64,000 bases of DNA from Actinomadura sp. NAK00032 (lineage in GTDB: Bacteria > Actinomycetota > Actinomycetes > Streptosporangiales > Streptosporangiaceae). Positions 1 through 8,199 of this stretch are shown piece after piece (the first letter of the stretch is position 1; every line of letters begins with the position of its first letter). Where the stretch lies: positions 7,254,001-7,318,000 of the forward strand of contig NZ_CP054932.1 of NCBI RefSeq assembly GCF_013364275.1, given 5' to 3'. The translations under genes were made by a program, and so were the position numbers. Under the pieces are notes generated by a model. The model made no database searches. It was not told the origin of the DNA and saw only the letters and a program-made list of their open reading frames with translations.

Positions 1-60
1 CCCCGCCGAGCACGACCGTCCCGCGCCGGACGTCCGGGAACGTGGTCGACACCTGCGCGA
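1..60 (-). other. Window-edge segment, possible start of a further gene
   Basis: Sixty bases lie beyond the LysR stop codon. On the minus strand a GTG codon about ten bases after that stop opens a frame of high third-position GC that runs off the window. The plus strand also carries an open frame ending at 66-68. Neither has a recognisable motif or a clear ribosome binding site, so I leave the segment unassigned. Confidence 0.2.
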
Positions 61-969
61 TCAGCTGACCCCGGGCGGCTCCGCCCCGCGTCCGGCGAGC
101 CCGTCCGCCTCCGCGCGGATGAGCCGCCGGACGATGAGCGCGGACGGCGAGGGCCGCCCGTCCCGCCGCTGGGTCAGGCACAGCTGGACGGGCGGCGCGT
201 CCCGCAGCGGCAGCCAGACCAGGCCCGCGATGTCGGCCGAGGTGGGGAAGCGGGCGAGGACGCCGAGCCCGGCCCCCTGCGCGACCATCACCTTGACGGT
301 GCGCGCCGACATGGCCTGGACGACGACGTCGGGTTCGGCGACGTGCCGGTGCAGCGTCTCCCACATCACCGTGCCCGCCCGCATGGTGACGATCGGCCAG
401 GTCCCGAGGTCGCGCCAGTGGACCTGCCCGCGCCCGGCGAGCGGATGATCGGTGCGGACGAAGATCCCGAGCGGGGCGGAGACGAGCGGCGTCCTGCTCA
501 GCCTCGGCGCCGCCGGGCTCTGCGGCATGGTGACGACCCCGAAGTCCAGCTCGCCGTCGAGCACGGCGTCCTCGATCGCGCCCGAGGCGCCCTCGCGGAC
601 GCCGAACCGCAGCCCCGGATGCCGCTCCCGCAGCCGCCCCACCACTGGGGCGATGATCGTCTCCGCGGCCACCGAGACGCCGCCGATCTGGACCCGGCCC
701 CGGTAGGCGCCGCTCGTCTCCATCGCCGACGCGCGCACCGCGTCCTCGGCGGCGACGAGCCGGCCGAGCGGCTCGATCAGCGCCTGGCCGGCCGGTGTCG
801 GCCGCACGCCGTGCCGGCCGCGGGTGAGCAGGACGACGTCGAGCTCCTCCTCCAGCAGCCCGATCTGCTGCCCGATCGCGGGCTGGCTGACGCCGCACCG
901 GGCGGCGGCCGCGCGCAGCGACCCGGTCTCGACGGCGGCCAGGAAGTACCGCGCCCGTTCGACACGCAT
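61..969 (-). CDS. LysR-family transcriptional regulator
   Basis: A 302-residue protein of normal LysR length. Residues 1-60 form the winged helix-turn-helix, with the usual pattern of a hydrophobic start, SLRAAAARCGVSQPAIGQQI as the recognition region and an LLTRGRHGV wing. The remainder is the periplasmic-binding-like effector domain. The gene is divergent from the CoA-transferase and MatC-like carrier genes across a 134-bp gap that contains paired inverted repeats, the classical layout for a LysR protein controlling the adjacent operon. The ligand is unknown; a dicarboxylate or its CoA ester is a reasonable guess from the neighbours. The ATG at 969 fits the usual LysR N-terminus. Confidence 0.9.
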   Translation of the reverse strand: MRVERARYFLAAVETGSLRAAAARCGVSQPAIGQQIGLLEEELDVVLLTRGRHGVRPTPAGQALIEPLGRLVAAEDAVRASAMETSGAYRGRVQIGGVSVAAETIIAPVVGRLRERHPGLRFGVREGASGAIEDAVLDGELDFGVVTMPQSPAAPRLSRTPLVSAPLGIFVRTDHPLAGRGQVHWRDLGTWPIVTMRAGTVMWETLHRHVAEPDVVVQAMSARTVKVMVAQGAGLGVLARFPTSADIAGLVWLPLRDAPPVQLCLTQRRDGRPSPSALIVRRLIRAEADGLAGRGAEPPGVS

Positions 970-1026
970 CGGTCGACTATAGAAGCAGAACCTTTCACCC
1001 GTGAGCGGAGAACGCGTCTTCCCCGG

Positions 1027-1073
1027 CAGGTCGCCGCCGGTGCATTGTTCCGTAGGTCGGTTATGCGACCTGC
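1027..1073. promoter_or_regulatory. Paired inverted repeats, candidate LysR operator
   Basis: AGGTCG at 1054-1059 and CGACCT at 1066-1071 form a perfect 6-6-6 inverted repeat. A second half-site GCAGGTCG at 1027-1034 is the exact complement of CGACCTGC at 1066-1073. Both lie in the divergent intergenic region between the LysR gene and the CoA-transferase gene. The operator role is inferred from position. Confidence 0.45.
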
Positions 1074-1103
1074 CCGAACGTCCGCCCGTGAAAGGAATCC
1101 CCG

Positions 1104-2291
1104 GTGCCTGACGGTCCGCTGAGCGGAGTGCGCGTCCTGGACGTGTCGACGATCCTGGCCGGCCCCCTGGCGTCCTCGCTGCTCGGCGAGTTCGGCGCCG
1201 AGGTGATCAAGATCGAGCATCCCGTCGAGGGCGACCCGGCGCGCCGCTACCCGCCACTGGAGGACGGCGAGTCGGCCGCCTGGGCGATGCTGGCCCGCGC
1301 CAAGCGGAGCGTCACGATCGACCTGCACCGCCCCGAGGCGGCGGACCTCGTCGGGCGGCTGGCCGCCGCCGCGGACGTCGTGGTGACCAACTTCCGCCCG
1401 GCGGCGCTGCGCCGCTTCCGCATCGACTTCGACGACCTGCGGACGTACCGGCCGGACCTGGTGATGGTGCACGTGAGCGCGTTCGGGCGCACCGGCCCCT
1501 ACGCCGACCGGCCCGGCTTCGCCCGCGTCGCGGAGGCGTTCGCGGGCCTCACCCACCGGACCGGCGACCCGGACCGGCCGCCGGTCTTCGCGGGCTACCC
1601 CGTGGCCGACGGCGTCACCGGCGTCTACGCCGCGTTCGCGGCCATGCTCGCCCTGCGGCAGCGCGACCGCACCGGCGAGGCGCAACTCGCCGACATCCCC
1701 CTCTACGAGCCGCTGCTGCGGATGATGGAGGACTTCATCGTCGAGTACGGCGCCACCGGCGAGAGCCGTGGGCGCCAGGGCAACCAGAACCCGCACATCA
1801 GCCCGAACAGCCTCTACCGGACCCGCGACGGCCGCTGGCTGGCGCTGCCCGCCTCCACCGAGCAGATGTGGCGCCGGCTCGTCGCGGTCATGGACGCCCC
1901 CGACCTCGCCGTCCACGACTCCATGACCGCCCGGCTGGAGCACCGCGAGGAGATCGAGGCGCGGGTCGCCGCGTTCGTCGCCGCCCGCGACCTCGACCCG
2001 CTGATGGCGCTGCTGCGGGACGCCGGGGTCGCGGCGGGCCCGGTGAACTCGGCGGCCGACATCTGCGCCGACCCGCACATCCGCGCCCGCGGGTCGGTGG
2101 TGGAGGTGCTGGACGAGCGCACCGGCCGCCGCCGCCTCATGCAGGCGCCGGCCGGCCGCTTCTCCGGCTTCGGCGCCGTCATCGGCGGCGCCGCGCCGGC
2201 CCTCGGCGAGCACACCGCCGAAGTACTGCGCGACCTCGCCGGGCTCGGGGACCCGGAGATCGCCGATCTGCGCCACCGAGGAGTGGTCTGA
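1104..2291 (+). CDS. Class III CoA-transferase (CaiB/BaiF family)
   Basis: A 395-residue member of the formyl-CoA transferase/CaiB family, which moves CoA between carboxylic acids through an aspartyl-CoA intermediate. The N-terminus carries the family signature (VLDVSTILAGPLASSLLGEF, then GAEVIKIEHP), and Asp169 in YPVADG sits where the catalytic aspartate is expected. The GTG start at 1104 follows AAAGGA at 1091-1096. The stop is immediately followed by the ATG of a dicarboxylate-type carrier, so the pair probably imports an organic acid and converts it to its CoA ester. Substrate cannot be read from the sequence; succinate-, malate- or malonate-type acids are plausible. Confidence 0.88.
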   Translation: MPDGPLSGVRVLDVSTILAGPLASSLLGEFGAEVIKIEHPVEGDPARRYPPLEDGESAAWAMLARAKRSVTIDLHRPEAADLVGRLAAAADVVVTNFRPAALRRFRIDFDDLRTYRPDLVMVHVSAFGRTGPYADRPGFARVAEAFAGLTHRTGDPDRPPVFAGYPVADGVTGVYAAFAAMLALRQRDRTGEAQLADIPLYEPLLRMMEDFIVEYGATGESRGRQGNQNPHISPNSLYRTRDGRWLALPASTEQMWRRLVAVMDAPDLAVHDSMTARLEHREEIEARVAAFVAARDLDPLMALLRDAGVAAGPVNSAADICADPHIRARGSVVEVLDERTGRRRLMQAPAGRFSGFGAVIGGAAPALGEHTAEVLRDLAGLGDPEIADLRHRGVV

Positions 2292-3560
2292 ATGGCAACC
2301 CTGTCCATCATCGTGCTGGTCGCCCTGTTCGCGGCGACCCTTCTCCCCGCGTTCGACCTCGGGCTCGGCGCGCTCGCCGCCGCGTTCCTGCTCGGCCTCG
2401 CCGCCGACGTCGCCACCGACGAGGTGACGGGCTTCTTCCCCGCCGACTTCTTCGTGCTGATCGTCGGGGTGACCGCCCTGTTCGCGGTCGCCCACCTCAA
2501 CGGCACCCTGGACTGGCTCCTCGACCTGCTGCTGCGGCTCGTCCGCGGGCGGCTCGTGCTCATCGTGCTGGTCCCGTTCGTCATCGGCGCCGTGCTCACC
2601 GCGGTCGGCACGCTGCCCGCCGCCGCGACCGCCATCGTGTCCCCGATCGCGCTGGGCTTCGCCGCCCGGTACCGGATCTCGCCGCTGATCGCCGCCGTCC
2701 TCGGCATCACCGGGATCATCGGCGGGCTGCTGTCGCCGCTCGCCGTCTACGGCGTCACCGCGCGGGAGCTGAGCGAGAAGCAGGGCATCGCGCTGCCGGG
2801 CTCGGCGCCGCTGACGTTCCTGCTCGGCGGCCTGGTCACCGGGCTGGTCGTGTGCGCGGCCCTGCTGGTCGTCGGCACCCGCACGGGCGCCGTGCCGCCG
2901 GGCCGGATCACCGCCCCGCCCCAGGCCCTCACCTCGGACGGCCCCGCCGCGCCGGCGCCGGCGGGCACGCGCGAGGGGGCCGGGGCCCGCGCCCTGACGG
3001 TCGCCTGCCTGCTCGCGGTCGTCGCGCTCTCGGTCGGCTTCGACATGAACGTGGGCTACCTCGGCCTGACCGCGGCGCTGGTGCTGCAACTGGCGCTCCG
3101 GCTGCCGTCCGGCGAGATCCTGTCGCGGATCCCGTGGAACGTCGTCCTGCTGATCGGCGGCCTGCTGACCTACGTCGGCCTGATGCAGCACCTCGGCGCG
3201 TTCAAGCAGATCAGCGACCTGCTCAGGGTGGGCGGATCGCCGCTGCTCAGCCTGCTGGTGCTGTGCTACATCGCCGGGGTGACCTCGTTCGCCGCCAGCT
3301 CCATCGCGGTGTTCATCACGACGATGCCGCTGCTGCCCCCGCTGGTGGCCGACGGCGTGTCCCCGGTCGGCGGCGTGCTCGCCCTCGCGCTGGCCTCGGT
3401 GCTGGTCGACATCAACCCGCTCGGCATCACCGGCGGCCTGATCCTCGGCGCCGCCGAACCCTCGGCGCGGCCCCGCCTGTTCCGCCAGCTCCTGGTCTAC
3501 GGCCTCGTCTCGATCCCCATCGCGCCGTTGCTCACCTGGCTCGCGTTCGGCTGGTGGTGA
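2292..3560 (+). CDS. MatC-like dicarboxylate carrier, membrane protein
   Basis: A 422-residue protein made almost wholly of hydrophobic helices, with an NGT motif near residue 75 and a PLAVYGVTA loop. The N-terminal half resembles the MatC_N family of malonate/dicarboxylate carriers in the wider SLC13-like superfamily. A polar Pro/Ala-rich linker around residues 200-235 divides two membrane halves, as in two-repeat ion transporters. It starts directly after the CoA-transferase stop, so the two are translationally coupled. The transported acid is inferred only from family and neighbour. It converges with the P450 gene with a 4-nt gap. Confidence 0.75.
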   Translation: MATLSIIVLVALFAATLLPAFDLGLGALAAAFLLGLAADVATDEVTGFFPADFFVLIVGVTALFAVAHLNGTLDWLLDLLLRLVRGRLVLIVLVPFVIGAVLTAVGTLPAAATAIVSPIALGFAARYRISPLIAAVLGITGIIGGLLSPLAVYGVTARELSEKQGIALPGSAPLTFLLGGLVTGLVVCAALLVVGTRTGAVPPGRITAPPQALTSDGPAAPAPAGTREGAGARALTVACLLAVVALSVGFDMNVGYLGLTAALVLQLALRLPSGEILSRIPWNVVLLIGGLLTYVGLMQHLGAFKQISDLLRVGGSPLLSLLVLCYIAGVTSFAASSIAVFITTMPLLPPLVADGVSPVGGVLALALASVLVDINPLGITGGLILGAAEPSARPRLFRQLLVYGLVSIPIAPLLTWLAFGWW

Positions 3561-3564
3561 CGGA

Positions 3565-4749
3565 TCAGACGCGGACGGGCAGGGCGACCAGGCCTCTGAC
3601 GATGGAGCCGGTGCGGTGGTGCCGCAGATCATCAGCCGGGACGGCGAGGGCCAGGTCCGGGAAGCGGTCGAGCAGGCCGCCGATGGCGATCTGGCCCTCC
3701 AGGCGGGCCAGCGGCGCGCCGAGGCAGAAGTGGAGCCCGTGGCCGAAGGCGACGTGCCGCTTGGGGGCGCGCGTCACGTCCAGCCGGTCGGGGTCGTCGA
3801 ACACGGCCGGGTCGCGGTCGGCCGCGCCGAGCGAGACGTGCACCCAGGCGCCCTTCGGGACGAAGGTGCCCGCGATCTCCAGGTCCTCCAGGGCGATGCG
3901 CTGGCTGGCCCGCTCGACCGGGCCGTCGTAGCGCAGCAGCTCCTCGATCGCGGACGGCAGCAGCTCGGGCCGGGCCCGGAGCAGTTCCGCCTGCTCGGGC
4001 TCCCGGAGCAGTGCGAGCACGCCGTTGCCGATGAGGTTGACCGTGGTCTCGTGCCCGGCGATGAGCAGCAGCGCGATGGCGGCGAGCAGCTCGGGTTCGG
4101 TCAGCGCGGCGTCCCCGTCGCGGGCGCCGATCAGCGCGCTGACCAGGTCGTCCTCCGGGCGGGCGCGCCGCTCGGCGATGACCTCGGTCAGGTAGCCGTT
4201 GAAGGCGCGGGCGACCTCGCGGCGGTGGGCGCGGGCCTCGGAGGTCAGCGCCGGGACGGTCAGCACGGCCGTCCACTCGCGGAACCGGGCCCGGTCGGAG
4301 GCGGGCACGCCGAGCAGCTCGCAGATGACCTGCACCGGCAGCGGGACGGCGAGGTCCTCGATGAGGTCCGCCGCGCCGCGCGCCGCGATGCCGTCCAGCA
4401 GCCCGCCGGCGATCTCCTCGACGCGGGGCCGCAGCCGCTCCACCCGCCGGGACGTGAACGCCTTGGCCATCAGCCCGCGCAGCCGGGTGTGGTCGGGCGG
4501 GTCCATGGCGAGCATGGTGCCGCCGAAGAACTGCTCGCCGTTCACCGGGACGGCGCTGTGCGCGACGTCCTTGGACAGGCGCGGATCGCTCAGGGCCGCG
4601 CGGCCGTGCTCGTGGTCGACCACCAGGAACGCGGTGGCCCCCTCGGGGAAGTCGATCGGATGGACCGGCCCGGAGGCCCGCAGCTCCGCGTAGGCGGAGT
4701 ACGGGTCCTCGCTGAACGCCCGGCTGAACAGGAACCCGAGCGGCAGCAT
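3565..4749 (-). CDS. Cytochrome P450
   Basis: A soluble bacterial P450 of 394 residues, typical of the CYP105/107 type. The haem-ligand loop FGHGLHFCLG gives Cys342, the I-helix oxygen-activation motif AGHETT is at 231-236, and ExxR is Glu270-Arg273. All key residues are present, so it should be active given a ferredoxin partner, which is not encoded nearby. The ATG at 4749 overlaps the stop of the upstream methyltransferase by one base. No polyketide, peptide or terpene synthase is nearby, so the substrate is open; tailoring or catabolic roles are both possible. Confidence 0.93.
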   Translation of the reverse strand: MLPLGFLFSRAFSEDPYSAYAELRASGPVHPIDFPEGATAFLVVDHEHGRAALSDPRLSKDVAHSAVPVNGEQFFGGTMLAMDPPDHTRLRGLMAKAFTSRRVERLRPRVEEIAGGLLDGIAARGAADLIEDLAVPLPVQVICELLGVPASDRARFREWTAVLTVPALTSEARAHRREVARAFNGYLTEVIAERRARPEDDLVSALIGARDGDAALTEPELLAAIALLLIAGHETTVNLIGNGVLALLREPEQAELLRARPELLPSAIEELLRYDGPVERASQRIALEDLEIAGTFVPKGAWVHVSLGAADRDPAVFDDPDRLDVTRAPKRHVAFGHGLHFCLGAPLARLEGQIAIGGLLDRFPDLALAVPADDLRHHRTGSIVRGLVALPVRV

Positions 4750-5558
4750 CACACCACCCGTCCGACGGCGGCGAGGAACCCCGGCCGGGACATGTCGGAC
4801 CCGAACGGCTCGGCGTCCTCCCGCCAGTCGGCGACCTGCACCACGCCGGGGCCGACCAGCTCGGTGCCCGCGAAGAGCGCCGCCACCTCGCCGGCCCCGC
4901 GCGGGATGATGTCGCCGGCCCCGGTCCTGCCGTAGGCGGAGCGCACCTGGTCCTCGACGTCCTGCGTGACCTCGCCCCGGTGGCCGTGCGTGACGGCCAG
5001 GAAGCTGCCGGGCGCCAGCGGCGCGCGCAGCCGCGCCACGATGTCGGCGGGGCGCTCCTCGTCCGGGATGAAGTGCAGGATGGCCAGCAGCAGGAGCCCG
5101 ACCGGCTGCGCGAAGTCGATCCGCGCCTTGACCTCGGGGTGGCCGATGATCGTCTCCGGCTCGCGCAGGTCGGCCTGGACGACGGTGGTCAGCGGGTTGT
5201 CGGCCAGCAGCGCCCGCGCGTGCGCGAGGACGATGGGGTCGTTGTCGACGTAGATGACGCGGGAGCCGGGCGCGGCCCGCTGCGCCACCTCGTGCACGTT
5301 CTCCTGCGTCGGCAGCCCGGACCCGACGTCGAGGAACTGCCGCACGCCGCGCGCGGCCATCATCGTCACGGCACGCGACAGCAGCGCGCGGTTGGCGCGG
5401 GTGAACTCCAGGACGTTCGGCATGGCCGCGACCACCTGGTCGGCGGCGGCGCGGTCGGCGGCGAAGTTGTCCTTGCCGCCGAGGTAGTAGTCGTACATCC
5501 GGGCGACGCTGGGGGTCTCGGGGTCGATCACCCACTCCGGATGATGCTCACCGCTCAC
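4749..5558 (-). CDS. SAM-dependent methyltransferase, Methyltransf_19 (DUF574) family
   Basis: A 269-residue protein of the actinobacterial DUF574/Methyltransf_19 family. It shows the family start (WVIDPETPSVARMYDYYLGG), the SAM-binding loop FLDVGSGLPTQENVHEVA and the acidic strand end VIYVDNDPIVL. These proteins are abundant in streptomycetes and relatives but few have a known substrate. It is translationally coupled to the P450 downstream (TGATG overlap). A palindromic promoter region lies just upstream. Confidence 0.88.
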   Translation of the reverse strand: MSGEHHPEWVIDPETPSVARMYDYYLGGKDNFAADRAAADQVVAAMPNVLEFTRANRALLSRAVTMMAARGVRQFLDVGSGLPTQENVHEVAQRAAPGSRVIYVDNDPIVLAHARALLADNPLTTVVQADLREPETIIGHPEVKARIDFAQPVGLLLLAILHFIPDEERPADIVARLRAPLAPGSFLAVTHGHRGEVTQDVEDQVRSAYGRTGAGDIIPRGAGEVAALFAGTELVGPGVVQVADWREDAEPFGSDMSRPGFLAAVGRVV

Positions 5559-5582
5559 GACGGACCTCCCCTGCCGGGTATC

Positions 5583-5608
5583 GATCGCACGATTCTAGGG
5601 GTGCGATC
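5583..5608 (-). promoter_or_regulatory. Inverted repeat enclosing a -10-like box upstream of the DUF574-P450 operon
   Basis: GATCGCAC at 5583-5590 and GTGCGATC at 5601-5608 form a perfect 8-10-8 inverted repeat. On the minus strand the loop holds TAGAAT, a good actinobacterial -10 box, about 35 nt before the methyltransferase start. A repressor bound here would cover the promoter. This is inference from sequence only. Confidence 0.45.
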
Positions 5609-5727
5609 CACCCGATTTTCGATCTTCGGTAACTCCATGGGATGGTCCAGGAAAAATGCCTGGTAAAGGCGCCGACACGTCCGGGGGCCCGGCACCGCCG
5701 GTCCGGCGCGGTGGGAGGATGGGCCGC

Positions 5728-6168
5728 ATGGGAAAAGTCGTGGTCACCGCGGAAGCGACCTTGCAGGCGAGCCCGGCGCGGGTGCTCGACGCGCTCGGCG
5801 ACTACACGGGCGTCCGGTCCCGGATGCTGACCGAGCACTTCAGCGAGTACGAGGTGCGGGAGGGCGGCCAGGGCGCGGGCACGGTCGTGCACTGGAAGCT
5901 GGCGGCGACCAGCAAGCGGGTGCGCGACTGCCTGTTCACCGCGAGCACCCCCGATGAGAGCCGGCTGGTCGAGCGGGACGCCAACTCGTCCATGGTCACC
6001 ACCTGGACGGTCTCCCCGGCGGACGGCGGCGCGCGCGTCCAGGTCACGACGACCTGGGACGGCGCGGGCGGCATCGGCGGGTTCTTCGAGCGCACCTTCG
6101 CCCCCAAGGGCCTGCGGAGCATCTACGACGCGCAGCTGGCCAAGCTGAGCACCGAAGTCGCCACATGA
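5728..6168 (+). CDS. SRPBCC (polyketide cyclase/START-like) protein
   Basis: About 146 residues. It has the SRPBCC pattern: an opening VVVTAEATLQASPARVLDAL with a buried Pro-Ala-Arg-Val stretch, a G-rich hairpin near EGGQGAGT, alternating beta strands, and a long final helix (GLRSIYDAQLAKLSTEV). These proteins bind hydrophobic ligands; many have no known enzyme activity. I chose the ATG at 5728 because GGGAGG at 5713-5718 lies nine bases before it; the ATG at 5719 would leave no spacing. Its TGA overlaps the ATG of the NUDIX gene, so the two are coupled. Confidence 0.75.
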   Translation: MGKVVVTAEATLQASPARVLDALGDYTGVRSRMLTEHFSEYEVREGGQGAGTVVHWKLAATSKRVRDCLFTASTPDESRLVERDANSSMVTTWTVSPADGGARVQVTTTWDGAGGIGGFFERTFAPKGLRSIYDAQLAKLSTEVAT

Positions 6169-6710
6169 CGAGTGCGCCGCCCGGCGGCCGCACCGCCGGC
6201 GATCCGGCGCCCGGCGAGCACTACCGCAGGCGCACCGCCCGGGTGCTGCTCGTGGACGACGCCGACCGCGTCCTGCTGTTCCGCTGGCCGCTGACCGCCG
6301 GCGACCCCGGGGCGGGGTACTGCTGGATCACTCCGGGCGGCGGCGTCGAGCAGGGCGAGACGCTGCGCGTCGCGGCGGCCCGCGAGCTGCGCGAGGAGAC
6401 CGGCCTGGCCGTCTCCCCCGGCGACCTCGGCCCGCGGGTCGCCGTGACCTCCGGGCACGCCGACCTCGGCTGGGCCGAGGGCCTGTTCCGGGACGACTTC
6501 TTCTTCTACCGCACGGCCGCCGGCGACATCGACACCGCGGGGTTCACCCAGATCGAACGCGAACTCGTCGGCGCCCACCGGTGGTGGACGCTGGGCGAGC
6601 TGGCCGGCGCGCGGGAACCGGTCTACCCGTTCGGACTCGCCGAGCTGCTCACCGGCCTGCTCTCCGGCACCGTCCCGGCCGAGCCCGTCCGCCTCCCCTG
6701 GCACCACTGA
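6165..6710 (+). CDS. NUDIX hydrolase
   Basis: A 181-residue protein with a complete NUDIX box (Gx5Ex7REUxEExGU): glycine and GVEQGE, then TLRVAAA, then RELREETGL. It should hydrolyse a nucleoside diphosphate linked to another moiety using a divalent metal. The exact substrate is unknown. ATGA overlap with the SRPBCC gene suggests a two-gene operon. It converges on the Ehr operon with only seven bases between stops. Confidence 0.9.
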   Translation: MTSAPPGGRTAGDPAPGEHYRRRTARVLLVDDADRVLLFRWPLTAGDPGAGYCWITPGGGVEQGETLRVAAARELREETGLAVSPGDLGPRVAVTSGHADLGWAEGLFRDDFFFYRTAAGDIDTAGFTQIERELVGAHRWWTLGELAGAREPVYPFGLAELLTGLLSGTVPAEPVRLPWHH

Positions 6711-6717
6711 GCGCCGG

Positions 6718-8199
6718 TCAGAGGTCGTTGCCGGCGTAGGAGAGGTTGAAGCTCTTGTTGACCAGCGGGAAGTCGGGGACGATCGTGCCGCTGAGCGCCA
6801 CCGGCAGGGCCGGCCAGTTGAGGAACGACGGGTCCACGATCTTCACTCGGGTCAGCGTCCCGTCCGGGGCGAGTTCGACGCGGTGGACGATGGCGCCGCG
6901 CCAGCCCTCCACGATCCCGACGCCGGCCGCGCGCCGGGGGCGGGTGGTCGGGGGCCAGGCGGAGACCAGGCCGGGGTTCATCGCGTAGGCGAGGTCGCGG
7001 ACGATCTCGATCGACGCGGCGATCTCGCGCACGCGGATCTGGAAGCGGGCCAGCACGTCGCCGGTCCCGGCGGTGGGGACGGTCAGCGCCGGGCGCAGGT
7101 CGGTGAAGGGATGGTCGCGGCGGGCGTCGGCGTCCACGCCGCTCGCGCGGGCGACCGGGCCGAGGGCGCCGAGGTCGCGCGCGGCGGCGGTGGGCAGCGG
7201 CGCGGTGCCGGTGAAGCGGTCGGCGACGACGGTGTGCCCGAGGGCGAGGCCGGCGAGTTCGGCGACCTCGGCGCCGATGGCCCCCAGCGCCGCGGGATCG
7301 GGCACGGCGCGCAGGACGGCGCCGCCGAGCAGCACCCCGCCGCGCAGTAGCCGGTGGCCGGTCACGTCGGCGTTGAGCCTGAGCAGCTGCTCGCGGATAC
7401 GTCCGAACTGGGCGTTCAGGATGGAGTGGCCGACGTCGTTGCAGAGCGCGCCGAGGTCGGTCACGTGGTTGTAGAGGCGTTCGAGTTCGAGCAGGAGGGC
7501 GCGCCTGCGCTGCACGCCGGGTGACACGGCGCACCCGGTGGCGTCCTCGACGGCGAGGCAGAAGGCGAGGGTGTGGCCGACGGTGGTGTCGCCGCTGACG
7601 CGTTCGGCCAGCGGCAGCGCGTCGCCCGGCGGGCGCCCGCGGAACAGCGCCTCCAGTCCCTTGTGGACGAACCAGAGCCGCGCCTTCAGCTTGAGGATGC
7701 TCTCGCCGACGACGGAGAACCGGAAGTGCCCCGGTTCGATCATCCCGGCGTGCACCGGCCCGACCGGGATCTCGTACACGCCGGGCCCGTCGACCCGGAC
7801 GAACGGGTAGGGGCCCGCGGGGTCGCCGAACGGGGGCGGCGGCCCGGCGTCGGCGCGCATCGGGTACCAGCCGCGCGGCCAGTGGTGGTGCCGGACGAGC
7901 CGGCGCGGCAGCGGATGGCCGGTCGGGACGACCCCGTACAGGTCGTGCATCTCCCGTTCGAACCGTCCGGCGGGGAAGCTGATCGCGGCGAGGCTCGGCA
8001 CGGCCGGGTCGTCGCGGCCGAGGCGGACGTGCAGTTCGGCGCGCCGGTCCGGGCCGGGCGCGGTGAACAGGTAGACGGCGCGGAGGCCGTCCGGGTCCTC
8101 GTGGGCGGCGGCCAGGGCGAGGCGGTACCCCTCGTCCAGGAGGGCGGCGGCGCGCTCGGGCAGCCGGGCGGGGTCGATGTCGTCGGCGGTCGTGGTCAT
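6718..8199 (-). CDS. Hydrogenase-4-like large subunit (NuoC/NuoD fusion) lacking Ni-Fe ligands
   Basis: A 493-residue fusion of a NuoC-like N-terminal part (REMHDLYGV near residue 82) and a NuoD/hydrogenase large-subunit-like part, the layout of HycE/HyfG. The N-terminal Ni-binding CxxC is replaced by SGDT at 202-205 (ERVSGDTTVGH), as in NuoD, and the C-terminal DPCxxC motif is replaced by DPSFLNWP near the end. It therefore cannot hold a Ni-Fe centre and should not evolve or oxidise hydrogen. It is the last gene of the operon and is coupled to hyfF by a TGATG overlap. Best seen as the catalytic-type subunit of an Ehr complex of unknown substrate, as I recall for Rv0087 of M. tuberculosis. 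Confidence 0.85.
   Translation of the reverse strand: MTTTADDIDPARLPERAAALLDEGYRLALAAAHEDPDGLRAVYLFTAPGPDRRAELHVRLGRDDPAVPSLAAISFPAGRFEREMHDLYGVVPTGHPLPRRLVRHHHWPRGWYPMRADAGPPPPFGDPAGPYPFVRVDGPGVYEIPVGPVHAGMIEPGHFRFSVVGESILKLKARLWFVHKGLEALFRGRPPGDALPLAERVSGDTTVGHTLAFCLAVEDATGCAVSPGVQRRRALLLELERLYNHVTDLGALCNDVGHSILNAQFGRIREQLLRLNADVTGHRLLRGGVLLGGAVLRAVPDPAALGAIGAEVAELAGLALGHTVVADRFTGTAPLPTAAARDLGALGPVARASGVDADARRDHPFTDLRPALTVPTAGTGDVLARFQIRVREIAASIEIVRDLAYAMNPGLVSAWPPTTRPRRAAGVGIVEGWRGAIVHRVELAPDGTLTRVKIVDPSFLNWPALPVALSGTIVPDFPLVNKSFNLSYAGNDL

Noticed and set aside
777..3632. A 951-codon open frame on the minus strand across the CoA-transferase and carrier genes
   Set aside because: Its translation is Arg/Gly/Asp-rich low complexity, a usual by-product of high GC. 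The plus-strand genes have clear family motifs. The same applies to other long antisense frames, for example 8202-9980, 11319-13457, 44097-46307 and 55132-58914 on the plus strand.
3565..6168. Secondary-metabolite gene cluster from P450, methyltransferase and SRPBCC genes
   Set aside because: No core synthase, carrier protein or terpene cyclase is present in or near the segment.
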